From CAIWHR01 sp963823215 (GTDB lineage Bacteria; Pseudomonadota; Gammaproteobacteria; Burkholderiales; Casimicrobiaceae), in contig CAWGKT010000007.1 of the NCBI GenBank assembly GCA_963823215.1, positions 310,001 through 374,000 of the forward strand: a stretch of 64,000 nt of DNA, written 5' to 3'. Every line of letters starts with the position of its first letter. The first letter of the stretch is position 1. The notes beneath the pieces are model-generated. The model worked only from the letters and a program-made list of their open reading frames with translations. It was not told the origin of the DNA and did not search any database. A program made the position numbers and the translations under genes. Below are positions 34,676-44,471 of this stretch, piece after piece.

Positions 34676-35626
34676 TCAGCCGCATGCGTCGAGGCGGGTC
34701 GCGCCGCCCTCGCCGACCAGTACGCAGGCGCCGGACGGCAAGCGCAGCACGCCGGCGAGTGCCTTGCCATCCGCGGTCTTGCGGGCGATGAAGCTGTTGC
34801 CGCGGTCGCGACTTTCGAGCAGCGTACCCTCGCGGCCGACGAGCATCACGCCACCTCCGGGCAGCGTTGTGCCGCCCATCAGGCTCGCCTGCGCGCTCGC
34901 AGGGCTCACCAGGTTCCAGCGGGCGCCGTCGTCATTCGACCGGAAGGCGTTGCCGCGCAGGCCGAAGGCGAGCCAGGAAGTTTCCGCGACCCGCAGGACG
35001 CCGAAATACGAGCCCTTGTACGGGGTCGTCAATGTCGTCCAAGTGCGGCCGGCATCGTCGGAACGGACGATCAGGCCGGACTCGCCGACGAGAAAGAGCT
35101 TGCCGTCGGCACCGCCCGCCACACCGTTGAAATGCAGATCGCCGGCGAATTCCGACGTCGCCTGCCAGGTCTTGCCGCCGTCGCCGGTCCGATAAAAGGA
35201 GCTGTAGGCGCCTACGGCGATGCCGCGCTCGGGGTTTTCGAACCAGACGGCAAGCAGGGGCTTCTGCTCGTCGGGCGCTGCGTGCACCTGCTTCCAGGTC
35301 TCCCCGGCATCCTCGGTCATCAGGATCACCGCGTCGTGGCCGACCGCAAAACCGCGCTGGGAATCGACAAAATGCACGGCGGTGAGGGTGGCTTCGGTCG
35401 GCGTCTTCGCGACGCGCCAGGTGCGCCCGTCGTCATCGGACAGGACGATAACACCCCGCTCGCCGACCGCGACCGCGCGCTTGTCGGCGGCCGCGATGCC
35501 CAGGAGCAGCACCCGCGAGGCGCTGATCGCCGTGGCCGGGAACGCCGGGGTCGGCCGCGGCGAAAAGGCGAACGCGGCGGCGCCGAGAACGACGAGAAAG
35601 CAAGCCAGGCCGACGAGCTTGTTCAT
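34676..35626 (-). CDS. YCF48-like beta-propeller periplasmic protein
   Basis: A 316-residue exported protein with an N-terminal signal/anchor helix (MNKLVGLACFLVVLGAAAFA). Repeating blades are of the type GxxxxSDDDGRTW, AVGHDAVILMTEDAGETW, GDGGKTWQ and SDDAGRTWTTL, typical of photosystem II assembly factor Ycf48-like proteins in non-photosynthetic bacteria. It is intact, between two damaged genes of the same cluster. It probably supports the RND exporter or its cargo. Confidence 0.85.
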   Translation of the reverse strand: MNKLVGLACFLVVLGAAAFAFSPRPTPAFPATAISASRVLLLGIAAADKRAVAVGERGVIVLSDDDGRTWRVAKTPTEATLTAVHFVDSQRGFAVGHDAVILMTEDAGETWKQVHAAPDEQKPLLAVWFENPERGIAVGAYSSFYRTGDGGKTWQATSEFAGDLHFNGVAGGADGKLFLVGESGLIVRSDDAGRTWTTLTTPYKGSYFGVLRVAETSWLAFGLRGNAFRSNDDGARWNLVSPASAQASLMGGTTLPGGGVMLVGREGTLLESRDRGNSFIARKTADGKALAGVLRLPSGACVLVGEGGATRLDACG

Positions 35627-35744
35627 GGTTCAGCCGCCTCGTGCCGGATGCGGCCGCTGCCCGTCGGTCGATGGCCCCGGGATCACGACGGGTCGCGGTC
35701 GGCTACCGGAGCGGACCATGCGCCGCACCGGTCAAGCACGCCGC

Positions 35745-37074
35745 TCAGCGAGTGCCGATTCCGCGCAAGCCGGCCGGCGTGAAATCCGCCTTGTCGCGCT
35801 TGATCTTCTCGTACACCATGGGCTCTTCGTTGCGAATGCCCATCGCCAGATAGCGGCCCGATTGCAGGTCGTTGTGCACCTCGAGCGTCCCGTAAAGCAT
35901 CGGGATGTTGTACAAGTTGATCGAGTGCTGCTCGGACACGCGCCACAGCTCCATGCGCGTATCGTACTTGTCGGTCACGGCGATCGACCAGCTGTCCTCG
36001 TCGATGTAGAAGACACGCTTCTTGTAGATGTGGCTGGTGCCGTCCTTCAACATCGCCTCCACGACCCACACGCGATGCAGCTCGTAGCGCGCAAGGTCCT
36101 GGTTGACATGTCCCGGTTTCAGGACGTCCGCGATACTTCACTTCGTTGCCGGAGATCTTGTAGGAGTTGTACGGTATGTACATCTCCTGCTTGCCGACGA
36201 GCTTCCAGTTGTAGCGGTCGGTGGCGCCGTTGTACATCTCGAAGTCGTCGTTGGTGCGCAGGCCGTCCGCCGCAGTGCCCGGATTGTCGTAGGCGACGTG
36301 CGGCGCCAGCCGCACGCGACGCTGGCCGGGGTTGTAGGTCCACGCGGTGCGCGGCTCCTTCACCTGGTCGACCGTCTCGTGCACCAGCAGGATCTGGCCG
36401 GCCAGGCGCGCCGGCCCGGTGACCGTCTGCAGGAAGTAGGCGAGCTTGTTGTCCTCCCGGTCCTTGGCGGGCTTGCTCAGGTTGCCGTAGTTGAAGTCGT
36501 ACTCGTACTCGAAGTTGACCATGGTGTAGCTGCCCTCGCGCGTGACGGCCGCCTGCCCCCACTTCATCGCGTAGGTGTCGCCGCGATAGCGCAGCGTCGA
36601 GTTCCAGATCGCCTCGAGGCCGTCCTTGGGCATCGGGAAGGGAACGCCGCCCTTCGTGCCGATGACGCCGTTGCCGCCGGGCGCGAGCTTGGCGGCACCC
36701 GCATTGGCCATCGTCTCGTCGTAGACACCCTTCGGGTAGGCGGCGCTGCGTCGCGTCGGGTAGACGTTCATCTTCTAGGTCGGATACTTCTTCAGCATCG
36801 CGATCTGGCCCGGCGACAGCTGATTCCTGTATTGCTCCGCATTGGCCGCGGTGATCGTGAACAGGATCTTGTCGGCCTTGAACGGATCGGGATAGTGGCC
36901 GGTGGTCTGGAAACCGGCGATCGGCTTGGTGATGCCGCCGTCGTAGGCAGGGATCGTGCCGGCCGCGTTGCCGGCCGCCTCGGCCCCGAGCGGGGTCTTG
37001 CTCTGCGCCATAACCGGAGCCGCGAACGCCAGCGCGAGAACCGTCGCCATGACGCCAACGCCTGTTCTGCTCAT
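35745..37074 (-). pseudogene. DUF1329 protein, interrupted by an in-frame TAG and a frameshift
   Basis: The gene encodes a secreted DUF1329 protein of about 440 residues with signal peptide (ATVLALAFAAPVMAQS). An in-frame TAG at 36775-36777 follows LSPGQIAMLKKYPT; reading resumes at once as KMNVYPTRRSA, so one codon was changed to stop. Near 36125 an extra G shifts the frame between GNEVKYR and the expected DVLKPGHVNQDLARYELHR; the C-terminal part (WVVEAMLKDGTSHIYKKR) is then in another frame. I chose the ATG at 37074 because AGGAG lies 7 bases upstream; 37089 is an alternative. DUF1329 and DUF1302 genes are typically adjacent. Confidence 0.8.
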
Positions 37075-37105
37075 CAATGCTCTCCTCATGTCGTTCGCGC
37101 GGCCA

Positions 37106-39149
37106 TCAGAACGAGTAGCTCACGTTGATCGAAAGAAAATCGCGGTCCTTGAGATAATTCGAACCGCTGGCGTAACTCGCGCTTTGGCCCGGCGGCAGGG
37201 TGCCGGACGATGCGTTTGGCGAGTCGGTGCCCGAGAAGGTGTTGCCGCCGAAGAACGCCGTGTAGGAGATATCGGCCTGCCACTTCTGCAGATAGACGAA
37301 GCCCACTCCGAACGTCAGGGCCTTGACACCCTCGTTGAACGTGGGACCGACGCCGTCCACGTCGTGGGCGAAGGCGATGCGCGGCGACACCGTCCCGCCG
37401 TCGATGATGCCGTCGTAGTCGAGCCGGCCGACGAGGCGATAGCCCCAGGAGTTCTTGGTTACGAAGCAGTTCGTCGAGTAGGAATTGTACGCGGCGGAAG
37501 CGTTCGAACCCGGTTGCGGCAAGTGACACCCCGGCCCGGCGAACTTGAGGTCGCCCGGCAGTTCGAGATGCGTGTAGCCGACATCGCCGACCATGACCAG
37601 CTGATTGGCGTTGAACGTCGGGCCGAACGCCTTGGTCGCGGTCGCTTGCAGCTGGTGCATCTTCACTCGCCGGTAGCCGGAGATTTCGGTGCCGTAGGGC
37701 ACTCCCGCGGCAGCCGTCGGGTCGGTGCTGGTCAGCTGGTTGGCGAGGCCGAGGGCGGCAAGCAGCAGTTCGGCGGACGGCACCTGCAGCGGCTGATTGC
37801 TGCGGTACGTGTACTCGCCCTGGAGCGCGATGCCGGCCGGCCCGGCGGTGTTTGCGCTCAGGCCCCAGAGTTTGATGTCCTCGGGATACTCGACAAAGTA
37901 GGTGCCGGCGCGTCCGGCCGCCGTGGCGCACGCGGCGTTCGTCGCGTTGAGCGCCGCCAGCCCCGTCGCATTGGCGACACCGCCGACGATGGGCACCAGC
38001 TTGCCGATGTTGGTCGCGTTGTAAAGTGCGCCGAAGGTGGGTATGTTGAGGGCGGTGCACGCGGGATTGCCGGTGGCGACGGCCGGGATGCCTGCAGCCG
38101 TCAGCGCCCCCAGCCTGCTGCGGCGTCAGATTGTTCGATATCGTCTGTGCCGCCGTGACGCCGCCGCGATAACCCGACACGTACGGCGTCCGGCTGTGGT
38201 AGTTGACGAAGTAGAGGCCGAGCTCGGTGTTGTTGTGCTCCGGCAGCAGGTAGCGCAGCGCGAGGCCGTACTGACCTCCGTTGCCCGGATCGTGATCCTC
38301 CGAGCGCGGCGCCACCAGCTGGCCGTTGGTGTTCACCGGGAAGATGCCGGCGGCGTTGTGCTGGTCGTTGCGGCGCCCGTAACCGGTATACGCGATGATC
38401 CCGTCCTTGCCGACGAAATCGTTGGTGCTGAAGAAGACGCCGCGGCCGTCGATCTTGGTCTTCTTCCACTTGGCCATCCAGGTCGCCTCGAGCGACAGAT
38501 CGTCGGTGAGCTCCTGCATGGCCCACACCATCGGTGTCGGGGTCAGCGCTTCCTTCAGCTCGGAGCCGGGCACGCGCAGCTTGCCCACGTTGACCGGGTT
38601 GAGCACGTTGATGCCGTTCAGAATGAACGTGCTCTCGCCCCAGCTCACCACCTGGTTGCCGACGCGGACGAAGAGTCCGCGCCCGCCGATGTCGAACTTG
38701 GCGTATCCGTAGAGGTCGAGCAGTTCGGCTTCCTGCGACTTGAAATCGTATTCGGTCGTGCCGGGCACGCCGTCCTTGCGGGCTGCGGCATTGTCGTAGA
38801 AATACGTGCCACGGGCGAACAGGCCGAAATTGCCGTACTTGACCATGAGGTCCGACGTCGCCTTGGCTGCCAGCGAGACAAGATCGCCATTCTTGTAGTT
38901 GAGGTTGCCGTCGTCGGCGTTGGGGTCGCGCGAAGTGCCGCCATTGGTGATGGCGATCAGGCTGGGATCGCGGCCCTGCATCCGCCAAAGAGCGCCGAAT
39001 GAGATCGTGGTGTCGAAATAGCCCGTCACCTCGCCGCTTGCGCTCTCGAACTGGAAGGCGTTCGCAGGTGCTGAAGAGGCTGCCACCAACGCCGCGGCAA
39101 GCACCCCTGCGTGCCTGCGGAAGCCATGTCTGGAACTCGTCTTGTGCAT
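37106..39149 (-). pseudogene. DUF1302 outer-membrane-like protein, one frameshift
   Basis: A DUF1302-family protein, probably an outer-membrane beta-barrel, of about 680 residues with signal peptide ending PANAFQFES. The frame is open from 39149 to about 38105, where a run of five G on the minus strand contains one base too many after NNLTPQQAG. Reading resumes in the next frame as TAAGIPAVATGNPACTALN and continues to the C-terminal aromatic motif SINVSYSF. A single homopolymer indel is the sole defect, so the gene may be functional in the living cell. Confidence 0.8.
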
Positions 39150-39351
39150 GGTGCCGCCCCCCCTGTCGGGCTTGGTCTGCCGTGCCGTTTCCCGGGCCCG
39201 GTCGCAAAGACCATTTGACGTCAATACGGCTGCCGTAGCAAGTACCCCGACCTCGACTAGATCAAGGATTGGCAACGTTGTGGTACGACGCGCAGACAAG
39301 CCCGATCGGCAGGCCGATCGCGGAGCTGCCGCCGGCCGGGCATGAATGCGA

Positions 39352-39378
39352 AGGGCCGGACGCATGACGTCCGGCCCT
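39352..39378 (-). terminator. 11-bp perfect hairpin downstream of the small membrane gene
   Basis: AGGGCCGGACG and CGTCCGGCCCT flank a 5-base loop, 54 bases after the stop of the gene at 39432-39713. The following minus-strand sequence is TTCGCATTC, weakly T-rich. It probably ends that transcript before the DUF1302 promoter region. Confidence 0.55.
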
Positions 39379-39431
39379 CAGGCAGGTGCTCGCACCGTGA
39401 TCGCAGGCGGCTGCGGCGAACGACGCGAGGG

Positions 39432-39713
39432 TCAGCCCGCGTCCTTGCGGGTCGGCAGGTTGTGCCCGACGGGGTCGAACGCGGTCTTCGGCTCCCGCAC
39501 GCCAAACACGGTGATCGTCATCGGGGTGCCGGCGACGCCGGCCGCCGCTGCCGTCGCCGCCGCCTTGGCGCCCCCGGCGACGCCGAGGCGCGCCTCGGGT
39601 TCGACGGACCCGAGAATCGCGGGCAGGACGGACAGGCCGAGCGTGATCGCCGACATGGCGATGGCGACGACCATCATTGCGGCGCGAGGCGTTGCGGCTT
39701 GGTAACGTTTCAT
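39432..39713 (-). CDS. Small single-helix membrane or exported protein
   Basis: A 93-residue hypothetical protein. The N-terminal third is a hydrophobic segment (RAAMMVVAIAMSAITLGLSV) that could be a signal anchor; an alanine-rich middle and a short polar tail (GVREPKTAFDPVGHNLP) follow. No family is recognised. The ATG at 39713 is taken because it directly precedes the hydrophobic segment. The codon pattern and lack of alternatives support a gene, but weakly. Confidence 0.55.
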   Translation of the reverse strand: MKRYQAATPRAAMMVVAIAMSAITLGLSVLPAILGSVEPEARLGVAGGAKAAATAAAAGVAGTPMTITVFGVREPKTAFDPVGHNLPTRKDAG

Positions 39714-39975
39714 GGCAGGCTCCCGGTTCGGTTTCTTGCTGCTCGGTCGTTGGATGCCGCAAGTCGGCATTCGAGATTCAACCCCTTCTCCAGAGGCTGA
39801 GTGCGACCGCTTCAGGACCCATCGTAGGCAGCTGCCGCGACACCCTCAAGACCGATGCGACAAAGCGCGGGAAAGGGCGCGCGGACGGGATCCACGCCCG
39901 ACAAAACGGGCGCTCGCCGATACGGGGGTGCTGCCAGGTGCGACAAAACGACGCGCCAGGCCTCCGGCCGCACGG
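39714..39975. other. 262-base spacer with three CGACAAA direct repeats
   Basis: No gene is seen. Three similar segments occur: GATGCGACAAAGCGCGG at about 39854-39870, CCCGACAAAACGGG at about 39897-39910 and GTGCGACAAAACGACG at about 39939-39954, spaced about 42 bases apart. They could be operator half-sites for the small membrane gene or the remains of a short repeat. Nothing else in the spacer is recognisable. Confidence 0.35.
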
Positions 39976-40989
39976 TCAAGCCGGCGCGCGGACCTGCTGG
40001 TCGATGGCGCCGAAGATCGAGCGACCCTCGGCGTCCAGCATCTCGATGCGCACGCGGTCCCCGAAACGCATGAAGGGCGTCGTCGCCTTGCCGGTCAGCA
40101 GAATCTCCACCGTCCGCTGCTCGGCGATGCAGGAATAGCCCACGCCTCCCGCCGTTGCGGGACGACCGGGGCCGCCGTCTTCCTTGTTGGACACGGTCCC
40201 CGAGCCAACGATGCTGCCCGCCTCGAGCTCGCGCGTCTTCGCGACATGGGCGATCAGCGTCGCGAAGTCGAAGGTCATGTCGACGCCCGCATTCGGCCGC
40301 CCGAACAGCCGGCCGTTGAGGTGCGAGGTGAGTGGCAGGTGCACCTTGCCGTCGCGCCAGGCCGATCCGAGCTCGTCCGACGTGACGGCGACCGGCGAGA
40401 ATCCGCTCGCCGGCTTCGACTGGAGAAACCCGAATCCCTTGGCGAGCTCGCCCGGGATCAGGTTGCGCAGGCTGACGTCATTGACGAGCATCAGCAGGCG
40501 GACGTGGCTCAAGGCAGTGGATGCCGGCGTGCCCATCGGCGCGTCGCCAGTGACGACCGCGACCTCCGCCTCGAAATCGATGCCCCACGCCTCGTCGGCC
40601 AGCACGATGTCATCACACGCGCCGAGCATGTTGTCGGAGGCGCCCTGGTACATCAGCGGATCGGTCCAGAACTCGGGCGGCATCGTCGCGCCGCGCGCCT
40701 TCCGCACGAGCTCGACGTGATTCACGTAGGCCGAGCCGTCGGCCCACTGGTAGGCGCGCGGCAGCGGCGCCATTGCCCCAGCGGCTTCGAACGGCATTGC
40801 CTCGGGCATGCGGCCTGCATTCAGTGCGACCGAGATCGCGTCGAGCGCCGGCGCCGCCCCGTCCCAGCCATCGAGCGCCGCCTGGAGCGTGCGCGCTATC
40901 TCGGGCACGGCCACGCAGCGCGCGAGGTTGCGCGAGACGACAACAAGCTCGCCGTCGCGGCTGTCGTTCCGGAGCGTCGCGAGCTTCAT
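39976..40989 (-). CDS. Fumarylacetoacetate hydrolase family protein
   Basis: A 337-residue enzyme of the FAH superfamily, which hydrolyses or decarboxylates 2,4-dioxo acids in aromatic and amino acid breakdown. The metal-binding segment GIDFEAEVAVVTGD, the active-site region LMLVNDVSLRNLIPGE, and GSGTVSNKEDGG near the C-terminus are visible. The N-terminus MKLATLRNDSRDGEL is typical of the stand-alone FAH-like subgroup. It starts 39 bases after the cysS stop and may be cotranscribed with it. The substrate is unknown. Confidence 0.9.
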   Translation of the reverse strand: MKLATLRNDSRDGELVVVSRNLARCVAVPEIARTLQAALDGWDGAAPALDAISVALNAGRMPEAMPFEAAGAMAPLPRAYQWADGSAYVNHVELVRKARGATMPPEFWTDPLMYQGASDNMLGACDDIVLADEAWGIDFEAEVAVVTGDAPMGTPASTALSHVRLLMLVNDVSLRNLIPGELAKGFGFLQSKPASGFSPVAVTSDELGSAWRDGKVHLPLTSHLNGRLFGRPNAGVDMTFDFATLIAHVAKTRELEAGSIVGSGTVSNKEDGGPGRPATAGGVGYSCIAEQRTVEILLTGKATTPFMRFGDRVRIEMLDAEGRSIFGAIDQQVRAPA

Positions 40990-41028
40990 GCGTTCATTCC
41001 CGACCCGTCACAGGGGGATCAGATCCGC

Positions 41029-42417
41029 TCACCGCTTCTTCAGCGAAAAACCGTCGGGACGATCTTCCATCTCCCAGTCCGCCGCGTGCAGTTCCGCGCG
41101 CAGTCGATCGGCCTCGGCCCAGTTCTTCGCGCGGCGCGCCGCGAGCCTCGCCTCCGCGAGCGCCGTCACCTCAGCCGGCGCCGCTTCCAGTCGCGGGACC
41201 CACGAAGCGAGCCCCAGTCCGAACACGCGGTCGAATCGCAGCAACGTCGCGCGCTTGACCGCCGGAGCGAGATCGCCGCGCAGCGTCTCCCAGGCGACCG
41301 CAAGCGCGCGCGGAACGTTCAGGTCGTCGTTGACGTCGTTCGTGAAGCGTTCGACGAGCGCGTGGTCGGGCGGCGCCTCGCCCGCATCGCGCAGCGCGTA
41401 CACGCCGTTGCGCATCCGGTCCAGCGCAATGGCCGCGGAATCGAGCGCATCCCACGTGAAATTGAGCTGACCGCGGTAGTGCGCGGTCAGGCACAGATAG
41501 CGGTACGCCAGCGGATCGTAGCCGCGCTCGACGAGGAAAGTGACGCGCAGGAACTCCCCCGCCGACTTCGCCATCTTCGCGTCGTTCGACAGCAGGAAAT
41601 AGCCGTGCAGCCAGAAGTTCGCGAGGCGGGTGCCCACGCGCGCCTCGGTCTGCGCGATCTCGTTCGTGTGGTGGACCGGGATGTGGTCTTCGCCGCCGCA
41701 GTGGATGTCGAAGTAGTCGCCGAGGTACTTCTGCGCCATCGCCGAGCACTCGATGTGCCACCCCGGAAAGCCCCTGCCCCACGGGCTGTCCCACTCCATC
41801 TGCCGCTTCTCCCCCGCCGGCGAGAACTTCCACAGCGCGAAGTCCGTCGGGCTTCTCTTCTCCCCGAGATCGACCCGCTTGCCCGCCTCCTGCCCTTTGA
41901 CGTCGAGTCGGGCGAGATGACCGTAATCGGGCTGCTTCGACGTATCGAAGTAGATGCCGTCGGAAGTCCGGTACGCGAAGCCGTTCTTCTCGATGTCGGC
42001 GATGAAGTCGATCTGTTCGCCGATGTGGTCGGTCGCCCGGCACAGCACCTCCGGATCCTCGATGTTGAGCAGTTTCATGTCGGCGAGAAACGCGTCGGTG
42101 TAGAGCTGCGCGATTTCCCATGCGGTCTTGCCCATCCGCCGCGCGCCCTTCTCCATCTTGTCCTCGCCGGTGTCGGCATCCGAGGTGAGATGGCCGACGT
42201 CGGTGATGTTCATCACGTGCCGGACCCGGTAGCCGTTCCACTCGAGCACGCGCTTCAGCACGTCCTCGAACATGAACGTCCGGTAATTGCCGATGTGCTG
42301 GTGGTCGTAGACCGTCGGCCCGCACGTGTACAGCCCCACTTCGCCGCCGGGGTTGAGCGGTTCGAACGGGCGCAGCGTGCGCGTGAAGTTGTCGTAGAGA
42401 TGCAGGGGACTTGGCAT
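41029..42417 (-). CDS. cysS: Cysteinyl-tRNA synthetase
   Basis: Charges tRNA-Cys. The 462-residue class I synthetase has the zinc-ligand Cys in LYTCGPTVYD with the HIGH-like HIGN, further ligands in WHIECSAMA and HCGGEDHIPVHHTNE, and the signature loop KMAKSAG. In that loop the usual KMSKS serine is Ala. Length and domain order are normal. The predicted promoter lies so close that the mRNA leader would be only about 5 bases. Confidence 0.97.
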   Translation of the reverse strand: MPSPLHLYDNFTRTLRPFEPLNPGGEVGLYTCGPTVYDHQHIGNYRTFMFEDVLKRVLEWNGYRVRHVMNITDVGHLTSDADTGEDKMEKGARRMGKTAWEIAQLYTDAFLADMKLLNIEDPEVLCRATDHIGEQIDFIADIEKNGFAYRTSDGIYFDTSKQPDYGHLARLDVKGQEAGKRVDLGEKRSPTDFALWKFSPAGEKRQMEWDSPWGRGFPGWHIECSAMAQKYLGDYFDIHCGGEDHIPVHHTNEIAQTEARVGTRLANFWLHGYFLLSNDAKMAKSAGEFLRVTFLVERGYDPLAYRYLCLTAHYRGQLNFTWDALDSAAIALDRMRNGVYALRDAGEAPPDHALVERFTNDVNDDLNVPRALAVAWETLRGDLAPAVKRATLLRFDRVFGLGLASWVPRLEAAPAEVTALAEARLAARRAKNWAEADRLRAELHAADWEMEDRPDGFSLKKR

Positions 42418-42776
42418 AACTCAGGTCCATCGTAGCGAATCACCTGGGGCACGGCAAGGCGGGCGACCGCGTCAATGATTCGTTGCCATCGGACAGTCGT
42501 CCATTGCAAATCGGCTGGCGCCGTCGATGACGAGCGCCTCCCGAACCGCGCAGCCGCGCCCGTCGCCTGTGCTGATCGACTTCGCGTTGTACGTGTTGAC
42601 GCTCAAGGGGAGCCTGTTGGCACTCGCCGCACGGGCCTACTCCTGCACTCGCCGAACCCCGGGTCGACACCGGGGCGGGTTAAAATTGACTTTTTCGCCG
42701 CGCGCTCTGGCATCGTCCGTCCTACCCGCCTCGGGGCGACCCGCGCAATCCCCGCACGAACGCCCACTCCCTTTCA
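42418..42776. other. 359-base divergent spacer between cysS and arnT
   Basis: I find no credible gene here; the short frames on both strands lack family features. It holds the cysS promoter (42429-42457) on the minus strand. On the plus strand there is a 6-bp hairpin CCCCGG/CCGGGG with a 7-base loop (42657-42675), followed by TTAAAATTGACTTTTT, an AT-rich segment about 90 bases upstream of arnT. That segment could be part of the arn promoter or a transcript leader, but no clear -35/-10 pair stands out. Confidence 0.4.
42429..42457 (-). promoter_or_regulatory. Sigma-70 promoter for cysS (near-leaderless)
   Basis: The minus strand reads TTGCCG, 17 bases, then TACGAT. The -10 box ends 12 bases before the cysS ATG. 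If this promoter is used, transcription starts about 5-6 bases upstream of the start codon, leaving no room for a ribosome-binding site. Confidence 0.55.
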
Positions 42777-44471
42777 ATGCCCCCCTCTCCCGCACCGCCG
42801 TCCGCCCGGGTCCTCTGGGCGCTGTTCGCCGCGGTTGCGCTGCTGTGGTTCGTCAATCTCGACGCGAGACGCCTCTTGCACCCCGACGAGGGACGCTACG
42901 CCGAGATAGCGCGCGAGATGGCGGCGACCGGCGACTGGGTGACGCCGCGCCTCAACGAGCTCAAGTATTTCGAGAAGCCGCCGTTCCAGTACTGGGCGAC
43001 TGCTGTGGCCTACGGGGCATTCGGCGTGCACGAATGGACGGCGCGCCTCTGGCCTGCGCTCGCGGGCTTGCTCGCGATTGTGGCGATCGGTTGCGCCGGA
43101 TACGCGCTGGGCGGAGCCTCGCTGGGCGCCTATGCCGGGCTCGCGCTCGCCGCCGCGTTCATGCATGCGGCCATCTCCCAGATGGTCACGCTCGATGCGG
43201 GACTCTCGTCGTTCCTCGCACTCGGATTCGCGGGTCTCGTCATCGCCCAGCGGCCCGAATCCAGCACCGGCGAACGACGCGCATGGATGTGGGTCGCCTG
43301 GGCCGCGCTGGCGGGCGCGACGCTGTCGAAGGGGTTGATTGGCATCGTGCTGCCCGGCGGCGCCCTCGTCGTCTACACGGCGCTTACCCGGGATTTCGCG
43401 CTGTGGCGGCGGTTGCACCTGGCGTCCGGCCTGGTGCTGTTCTTCGCGTTGACGGTGCCCTGGTTCGTTGCCGTCGCACGCGCAAACGACGAATTCCTCC
43501 GCTTCTTTTTCGTCCACGAGCATTTCGAGCGTTTCCTTACCACCGGTCACGATCGCGCCGGCCCGTGGTACTACTTCGTGCCGTGGTTCGCGGTCGGCAT
43601 CCTGCCATGGCTGACCTTGCTCGCGTACGGCGCGTGGCCCGCATGGCGCGACGGCACGCCCAATGCGCTCGGCTTCTCGTGGCCGCGCTTCGCGCTCGTC
43701 TGGGCGGCGTTCGTTTTCCTGTTCTTCAGCGCTTCGGGATCGAAGCTGCCCTCGTACATCTTGCCGATGTTTCCGCCGCTGGCGCTCGTCATCGGCCGGC
43801 TGCTGGAGGGCCTGGACGCCCGGGCACTGTTTCGGCTGATGCTGCCGCTCGTCGTCGCCGGGACCGCGCTTACGCTGGGTCTCGTGTTCGCCTACGATCG
43901 CTATGCACCGGAGTTCGCGACCGCGCGGATGCCGACCGGAGTCCTCCTCGCCTTCGGCGCGTGGGTCAAGGCGAGCGCCGTGACCGCCGCGGCCGGCGGG
44001 ATCCTGGCGCTCGTCGCTCTGCGGCGCGCTGCGCGCAAGGCGGGGCTGCGGCTGCGGGGCGTCGCGATCCTGGCGTTCACCAGCCTGGCCACCGTGCAGT
44101 TGAGCGTGGCCGGCTTCGATGCCTTCAGCCCGATGCGCTCGACCTCGGCTATCCTGCTTGTTGCGCAGCAGGCGGCCCCCTTCGCCACCGGAGCGCCCTT
44201 CTACCAGGTTGAGATGCACGACCAGACCGTCCCGTTCTACCTCGGCCGTGCAACCCGCGGCGTCGCCTTCCGCCAGGAGCTTTCACTCGGTATCGATGCG
44301 GAGCCGTCGAAGCAGATACCCACGGTCGAGGCGTGGGTCGGCGAATGGCGCGGCCTCACGCAGGGATACGCCATCCTCGGGCCGGATTTGCACGCAAGAC
44401 TCGCCGCCGAGGGCGTTCCGATGCGGGAGCTCGCACGCGACCCGCGCCGTGTCGTGGTGAGCCGGCAATGA
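42777..44471 (+). CDS. arnT: ArnT-like aminoarabinose (glycosyl) transferase, GT83/PMT superfamily
   Basis: An inner-membrane transferase that would move 4-amino-4-deoxy-L-arabinose from undecaprenyl phosphate to lipid A. The 564-residue product has about twelve membrane helices, the N-terminal periplasmic acidic motif LLHPDEGRYAEIAREMA, and the segment TPRLNELKYFEKPPFQYW, both typical of ArnT-like proteins. The presence of the rest of the arn pathway downstream supports the function. It is the first gene of the operon and overlaps the next by ATGA. Confidence 0.9.
   Translation: MPPSPAPPSARVLWALFAAVALLWFVNLDARRLLHPDEGRYAEIAREMAATGDWVTPRLNELKYFEKPPFQYWATAVAYGAFGVHEWTARLWPALAGLLAIVAIGCAGYALGGASLGAYAGLALAAAFMHAAISQMVTLDAGLSSFLALGFAGLVIAQRPESSTGERRAWMWVAWAALAGATLSKGLIGIVLPGGALVVYTALTRDFALWRRLHLASGLVLFFALTVPWFVAVARANDEFLRFFFVHEHFERFLTTGHDRAGPWYYFVPWFAVGILPWLTLLAYGAWPAWRDGTPNALGFSWPRFALVWAAFVFLFFSASGSKLPSYILPMFPPLALVIGRLLEGLDARALFRLMLPLVVAGTALTLGLVFAYDRYAPEFATARMPTGVLLAFGAWVKASAVTAAAGGILALVALRRAARKAGLRLRGVAILAFTSLATVQLSVAGFDAFSPMRSTSAILLVAQQAAPFATGAPFYQVEMHDQTVPFYLGRATRGVAFRQELSLGIDAEPSKQIPTVEAWVGEWRGLTQGYAILGPDLHARLAAEGVPMRELARDPRRVVVSRQ

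Noticed and set aside
42440..42670. 76-codon minus frame and overlapping plus frames in the cysS-arnT spacer
   Set aside because: Arg-rich, no family features, no ribosome-binding site, and it covers the predicted cysS promoter.
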